Source: CAMAVH01 sp046297835
Lineage (GTDB): Bacteria > Pseudomonadota > Alphaproteobacteria > SMXQ01
Length of the DNA: 64,000 bases
Assembly: GCA_046297835.1 (NCBI GenBank)
Contig: JBKBHI010000001.1
Coordinates: forward strand, 1 to 64,000
Direction: 5' to 3'
Below the pieces are notes generated by a model. That model worked only from the letters and a program-made list of their open reading frames with translations. It was not told the DNA's origin and did not search any database. The position numbers and the translations under genes were made by a program. Each line of letters starts with the position of its first letter. Position 1 is the stretch's first letter. Shown piece after piece: positions 60,809 to 64,000 of the stretch.

Positions 60809-62266
60809 ATGACGACGCCCGCGCACGATCTGGCCGCCGCCTCCGCACCGGACGATCCCCGTCCGGCGCGCGGCTCGAAGATCGTGCCGCTGGTCGTCTC
60901 GTGCGGTTTCTTCATGGAAGGTTTCGACGGCACGGTCATCACCACGGCGCTGCCGGCCATGTCGCTCGATCTTGGCGCTACGCCGGTCGAGCTGAGCCTC
61001 GCCGTCACCGCCTATCTGATGAGCCTCGCGGTCTTCATCCCGATCAGCGGCTGGCTCGCCGACCGCTACGGCATGAAGACGATTTTTCGCGGCGCGGTGG
61101 CATTGTTCACCGTCGCCTCGATCTTCTGCGCCGCGGCGCAGACGCTGGACCAGCTGGTCGTCGCGCGCATCCTGCTCGGTATCGCCGGCGCGATGATGGC
61201 CCCGGTCGGCCGCCTCGTGGTGCTGCGCTCGGTGCCCAAGTCCGAATACGTCAAGGCCATGGCGCTGGTCACGACGCCGGCGCTGCTCGGGCCGCTGCTC
61301 GGCCCCCCGGTCGGCGGCTTCCTCACGACCTACGTCTCGTGGCGTTGGATCTTCATCGCCAACGTGCCGATCGGGCTCGCCGGTCTCGTCGCCATCAGCC
61401 TGTTCATCAAGGAATACAAGCCGCCGACCCGCCACAGCCTCGATTGGCTCGGCTTCGCGCTGACGACGCTGACGGTCGCCTGTTTGATGGTCGCCTTGGA
61501 AATGGCGACCAACCAGGGGCAGGGGACGCTCTCGGCTCTGCTGCTGGCGCTCGGCCTCGGCCTCGGCGGGCTCGTCTGGCTGCATTCGAGCCGCACGCCG
61601 CATCCGCTGATGAGGGTGCGCCTGTTCGCCATCCCGACCTTCAACATCGCCACCGTCAGCGGCGTCGCCTTCCGCGTCATCGTCGGCGCGGTGCCGTTCC
61701 TGCTGCCGGTGCTTTTGCAGATCGGCCTCGGCATGACGGCGTTCGATTCCGGCCTTCTGGTCTTCTCCATGGCCATCGGCCTGATCGCGCTCAAGGCCGC
61801 CGCGCCGGCGTTGCTCAAGCGCTATGGCTTTCGCCGACTGGTGCTGGTCAACGGCGCGCTGAGCACGCTTTCGGTCTTCGCCTGCGCCGCGTTCGACGCT
61901 TCGACGCCGCTCCTCGTAGTCTGCTTCGTGCTGCTGCTATTCGGCGCGTTCCGCTCCTTGCAGGTGTCCGCGCTGCAATCGCTGACCTACGCCGATATGT
62001 CGCCCGTCGACATGAGCGGCGCGACCAGCTTCTCCAACGGCCTCTTGCAGTTCGGCAACGGCGCCGGCGTGGCGCTCAGCGCCTTCCTGCTGTTCGTCGC
62101 GGCGAGCTGGCGCGGCGGCGACGCCGGGAACCTCGTCACCGCCGACGTGCAATGGGCGCTCGCCGCGATCGGCGTCGTCTCGTTTCTGTCGATGCTGCCG
62201 CTGTTCTTTCTCAAGAAGAACGCCGGCGAGGAGCTGAGCGGATATCGCGAAAAGGCGCGGGCATGA
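60809..62266 (+). CDS. MFS transporter, DHA2 family (14 helices)
   Basis: This 485-residue protein has the 14-helix DHA2 layout with FFMEGFDGTVITTALPAMS (motif D1 of the family), GWLADRYGMKTIF (motif A), GPLLGPPVGGFLTTYVSWRWIFIANVPIG (motif C) and a polar N-terminus. Family members export drugs or other organic compounds by proton exchange. Here it follows the aldolase and PrpD genes by 86 bases, so it may move their substrate or product. The 285-base gap after it shows no gene, only degenerate GACGA repeats near 62440-62490. Confidence 0.9.
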   Translation: MTTPAHDLAAASAPDDPRPARGSKIVPLVVSCGFFMEGFDGTVITTALPAMSLDLGATPVELSLAVTAYLMSLAVFIPISGWLADRYGMKTIFRGAVALFTVASIFCAAAQTLDQLVVARILLGIAGAMMAPVGRLVVLRSVPKSEYVKAMALVTTPALLGPLLGPPVGGFLTTYVSWRWIFIANVPIGLAGLVAISLFIKEYKPPTRHSLDWLGFALTTLTVACLMVALEMATNQGQGTLSALLLALGLGLGGLVWLHSSRTPHPLMRVRLFAIPTFNIATVSGVAFRVIVGAVPFLLPVLLQIGLGMTAFDSGLLVFSMAIGLIALKAAAPALLKRYGFRRLVLVNGALSTLSVFACAAFDASTPLLVVCFVLLLFGAFRSLQVSALQSLTYADMSPVDMSGATSFSNGLLQFGNGAGVALSAFLLFVAASWRGGDAGNLVTADVQWALAAIGVVSFLSMLPLFFLKKNAGEELSGYREKARA

Positions 62267-62551
62267 GGGTCGCGAGTGATATGGCGCGCAAGGGTCAGTT
62301 ATTTGCCGCCGTCGCCGTTCGCGCAAGCGCCGCCGAGTTTGGTTCATTTGCTTATTTTTGCGTCCGAGTAAACGCGGCATCTGCCGATTTTCTAGCCTTC
62401 GACCGTATTGACGACGCGTAGCCGGGCAGGAAGCCTGACGAAGGGAAATTGACGAAGCGAAGAATCGACGAGGACGACGAGGATTCAGGCGGACCGGCTC
62501 ACGAGTGCAAACCAATCAGGCGAGTGATCGCCGCAGACACGAGGGTGGAAC

Positions 62552-64000
62552 ATGAAGATTACCAGACGTTCGGCTTGTCTATTGATCGCGGGGATGATCG
62601 CGGGCGCTGCGGCGTCGTCTCTGCCGTACTCGGCGATGGCGCAAAGCGGCAAACAGGTGATCGTCGCCGCCGACGAGATCCCCAAGCAGCTCGATCCGCT
62701 ACGCTATCAGATCTACGCGGGCTATCGCGTGATGTACAACATGTACGACACGCTGATCATGGTCGATTACAAGAGCGACGGTAAGCTCGTTCCGGGCCTC
62801 GCCACGGCCTGGAAGCGCATCGACGACAAGACGCTCGAGCTGACGTTGCGCCCGAACGTGAAGTTCCACGACGGCTCGACCATGACCGCCGAGGATGTCG
62901 TGTTCTCGCTGAGCCCCGAACGCATCGGCACCAAGGGCTCGCCGGGCTACGGCACGGCGCAGCAGTTCCTCTCGACGCTGGCCGGGGCCGAAATCGTCAA
63001 CCCGACGACCGTGCGCGTGAAAAGCAACATCTCCGATCCGACCATCGAGATGCGCCTGACCGCCTGGGGCTCGCAAATCATCAGCAAGAAGGCGTTCGAA
63101 GCCGCCGGCGGCTGGGACGGCTACGCCCTCAAGCCGGTCGGCACCGGCCCGTTCAAGCTCGGCAATATGTCGCCGGAGGAGAATCGCCTGCTCGCCTTCG
63201 CCGACTATTGGGGCGGCAAGCCGGACATCGACACGCTGATCTTCCGCGGCGTGCCGGAGCTCTCGGCGCGCATCGCCGGCCTCATCAGCGGCGACTTCGA
63301 CATCTCCGTCGACATTCCGCCGGACCAGTTCGCCCCGGTGAAGAACGCCAAGATGGAGATCGTCGGCGGCACCATCCCGTCGATGCGTAACGTCAAGTTC
63401 GACACGCGCAATCCCGTCCTCAAGGACAAGCGGGTGCGTCAGGCCCTCGCCATGGCGATCGACCGCGAAGCCATCGTCAAGTCGCTGTGGGCCGGCATGG
63501 TCGACGTGCCGAACGGCCATCAGCTGAAATCCTACGGCGGGCTCTACGATCCGAGCCATCCGAAGTGGGAATACAACCCGGCCAAGGCGCGCCAGCTGCT
63601 CGCCGCCGCCGGCTACAAGGGCGAGTCTATTCCCTACCGTATCCGCAACAACGCCTACGGTTCGGAAGTCTCGACCGCGCAGATCCTCGTCTCGATGTGG
63701 AACGCTGTCGGCGTCAACATCGACCTGCAGATGAAGGAGAACTTCGGCCAGCTTCTGGCTTTCCCCGGCACCGGGATGCGCAACGGCGCCGACCCGATCA
63801 TGGTGAACGATCCGCTGTTCGGCTTCTGGCGCTCCTACAACGAATCGGAGCGCGAGGTCTGGTCGAACGAGGAGTTCTACAAGTGGGGCCATCAGCTCGA
63901 AAGCTCGATGGATCCCGCGCAGCGCAAGATCGCGCTGAAGAACATGATGACGATCTTCGACGACGATCCGCCAGCGATCATCCTGCACACGTTCGGCTTC
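62552..64000 (+). CDS. Peptide/nickel-type ABC solute-binding protein (cut by right edge)
   Basis: An open frame from ATG 62552 runs 483 codons to the window end without a stop. Residues 1-31 look like a Tat or Sec signal (KITRRSACLLIAGMIAGAAA, ending SAMAQ). The mature part is a family 5 solute-binding protein: DEIPKQLDPLRYQIYAGYRVMYNMYDTL, LRPNVKFHDGSTMTAEDVVFSL, PVGTGPFKLGNMSPEENRLLAF and VRQALAMAIDREAIVKSLW. It binds oligopeptides, nickel complexes or other solutes in the periplasm. A good ribosome-binding site GAGGGTGG precedes the start. Permease genes would be expected beyond the right edge. Confidence 0.93.
   Translation, partial: MKITRRSACLLIAGMIAGAAASSLPYSAMAQSGKQVIVAADEIPKQLDPLRYQIYAGYRVMYNMYDTLIMVDYKSDGKLVPGLATAWKRIDDKTLELTLRPNVKFHDGSTMTAEDVVFSLSPERIGTKGSPGYGTAQQFLSTLAGAEIVNPTTVRVKSNISDPTIEMRLTAWGSQIISKKAFEAAGGWDGYALKPVGTGPFKLGNMSPEENRLLAFADYWGGKPDIDTLIFRGVPELSARIAGLISGDFDISVDIPPDQFAPVKNAKMEIVGGTIPSMRNVKFDTRNPVLKDKRVRQALAMAIDREAIVKSLWAGMVDVPNGHQLKSYGGLYDPSHPKWEYNPAKARQLLAAAGYKGESIPYRIRNNAYGSEVSTAQILVSMWNAVGVNIDLQMKENFGQLLAFPGTGMRNGADPIMVNDPLFGFWRSYNESEREVWSNEEFYKWGHQLESSMDPAQRKIALKNMMTIFDDDPPAIILHTFGF

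Noticed and set aside
62449..62784. Plus-strand frame of 111 residues before and into the solute-binding protein gene
   Set aside because: It overlaps the certain solute-binding protein gene in another frame and has a low-complexity, charged composition.

Overview
The window is a gene-dense, high-GC stretch of bacterial chromosome. Its gene content points to an alphaproteobacterium, most likely in or near the Rhodospirillales: ybgC-tolQRAB-pal-cpoB followed by tilS-ftsH-folP-glmM, the zapA-6S RNA-ygfA order, serC-serA, hisZ beside purA, an RpoH-type sigma factor beside rluD, and class I fructose-bisphosphate aldolase beside thiE. This placement is inferred from family knowledge and synteny, not from a search. 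Both edges cut genes: an exported protein on the left (minus strand) and an oligopeptide-type solute-binding protein on the right (plus strand).

Bases 1-43,000 are mostly conserved housekeeping genes. They include an EF-P modification neighbourhood (suhB-like, efp, epmB, epmA), an MFS carrier bracketed by palindromic REP-like repeats, thiE-fba, a coiled-coil protein with zapA, 6S RNA, ygfA and a YmdB-like phosphodiesterase. These are followed by yebC-ruvCAB, the complete Tol-Pal cluster, tilS-ftsH-folP-glmM-thiD and a MacAB-like efflux operon. Next come serC-serA, a cytosolic PAS histidine kinase and hisZ-purA. A pseudokinase-like membrane protein with a small membrane partner leads to rpoH, rluD, a DUF6476-like protein, a JAMM metalloprotease and tRNA-Glu(CTC).

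From tRNA-Glu onward the region is accessory. A 1.7 kb mini-island (FkbM-type methyltransferase plus 2OG-Fe(II) oxygenase-like protein) lies between the 3' half of tRNA-Glu and a near-perfect 43-base copy of it. An iron/thiamine/polyamine-type ABC importer operon with an embedded alpha/beta-hydrolase follows. After it comes a Tat-exported molybdenum hydroxylase (IorAB type) divergent from a triheme cytochrome c. The last part is a catabolic block: fumarylacetoacetase-fold protein, LysR regulator, HpcH-type aldolase, MmgE/PrpD protein, MFS transporter and solute-binding protein.

The observations most worth follow-up are the pseudokinase/small membrane protein pair, the tRNA-Glu mini-island, a MacA-like adaptor with an inserted LTxxQ (Spy/CpxP-like) segment, a 14-bp tandem repeat in which every unit carries ATGA at a stop/start junction, and a hairpin covering the serC ribosome-binding site. 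No CRISPR array, rRNA operon, transposase or complete prophage was seen.
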